From Bacillota bacterium (GTDB taxonomy: Bacteria > Bacillota > Clostridia > Clostridiales > Clostridiaceae): 5,307 nt of DNA. The stretch is from the NCBI GenBank assembly GCA_023399035.1, contig JAEWQX010000235.1:1-5307 (forward strand), given 5' to 3'. Below, piece by piece: positions 5,186 to 5,307 of this stretch (position 1 is the stretch's first letter; each line of letters opens with the position of its first letter). The notes under the pieces were generated by a model. The model was not told where the DNA came from, made no database searches, and saw only the letters and a list, made by a program, of their open reading frames with translations. The translations under genes were made by a program, and so were the position numbers.

Positions 5186-5307
5186 TTTATTGAGAGTTTG
5201 ATCCTGGCTCAGGACGAACGCTGGCGGCGTGCTTAACACATGCAAGTCGAGCGATGAAGTTTCCTTCGGGAAACGGATTAGCGGCGGACGGGTGAGTAAC
5301 ACGTGGG
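5186..5307 (+). rRNA. rrs: 16S ribosomal RNA, 5' end (cut by window end)
   Basis: The universal 27F segment AGAGTTTGATCCTGGCTCAG lies exactly at 5193-5212. Counting back from E. coli position 8 puts base 1 at about 5186. It continues with the conserved GACGAACGCTGGCGGCGTGC segment, then ACATGCAAGTCGAGCG and AGTAACACGTGGG. The V1 helix 6 is a perfect 6-bp stem GTTTCC/GGAAAC closed by a TTCG tetraloop (5259-5274). The sequence fits Clostridium sensu stricto. About 1,390 further bases, and 23S and 5S, should follow outside the window. Confidence 0.98.

Overview
The window comes from a low-GC Firmicute, most likely Clostridium sensu stricto (cluster I). The evidence is the very AT-rich intergenic DNA, the AGA/ATA-rich codon use, strong AGGAGG-type ribosome binding sites, a PdxS/PdxT (DXP-independent) vitamin B6 pathway, and a 16S rRNA 5' end with clostridial features. 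The species cannot be fixed from the 122 bases of 16S present. Everything recognised lies on the + strand; the long minus-strand reading frames are shadows of these genes.

Layout. (i) 1-1518: the 3' part of a transmembrane methyl-accepting chemotaxis protein: end of the Cache sensor domain, TM2, HAMP and the full cytoplasmic signalling domain. (ii) 1594-1776: a 60-residue uncharacterised helical protein with its own extended -10 promoter and a strong hairpin terminator. (iii) 1935-2894: a TRM11/UPF0020-type SAM-dependent RNA methyltransferase that starts at TTG, followed by a weak AT-rich terminator candidate. (iv) 3094-3146: a promoter region with a compact direct-plus-inverted repeat that looks like an operator, ahead of pdxS-pdxT. 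These two genes are one base apart and encode both subunits of pyridoxal 5'-phosphate synthase. A 14-bp hairpin terminator closes the operon. (v) 4755-5185: a gene-free control region of an rRNA operon. It holds several perfect dyads, an A/T-rich block that may act as an UP element, a textbook TTGACA-17-TATACT promoter and a leader with a boxA antitermination site. (vi) 5186-5307: the start of 16S rRNA, cut by the window end.

Functionally these are independent core or housekeeping units: chemosensing, RNA modification, cofactor synthesis and ribosome synthesis. Only pdxS and pdxT clearly work together: PdxT releases ammonia from glutamine and PdxS uses it to build PLP. I see no mobile element, CRISPR array, phage gene or defence system, and no convincing new multi-gene system. 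The points most worth a second look are the repeats over the pdxST promoter, the unusually symmetric rRNA promoter, and the small charge-polarised protein.
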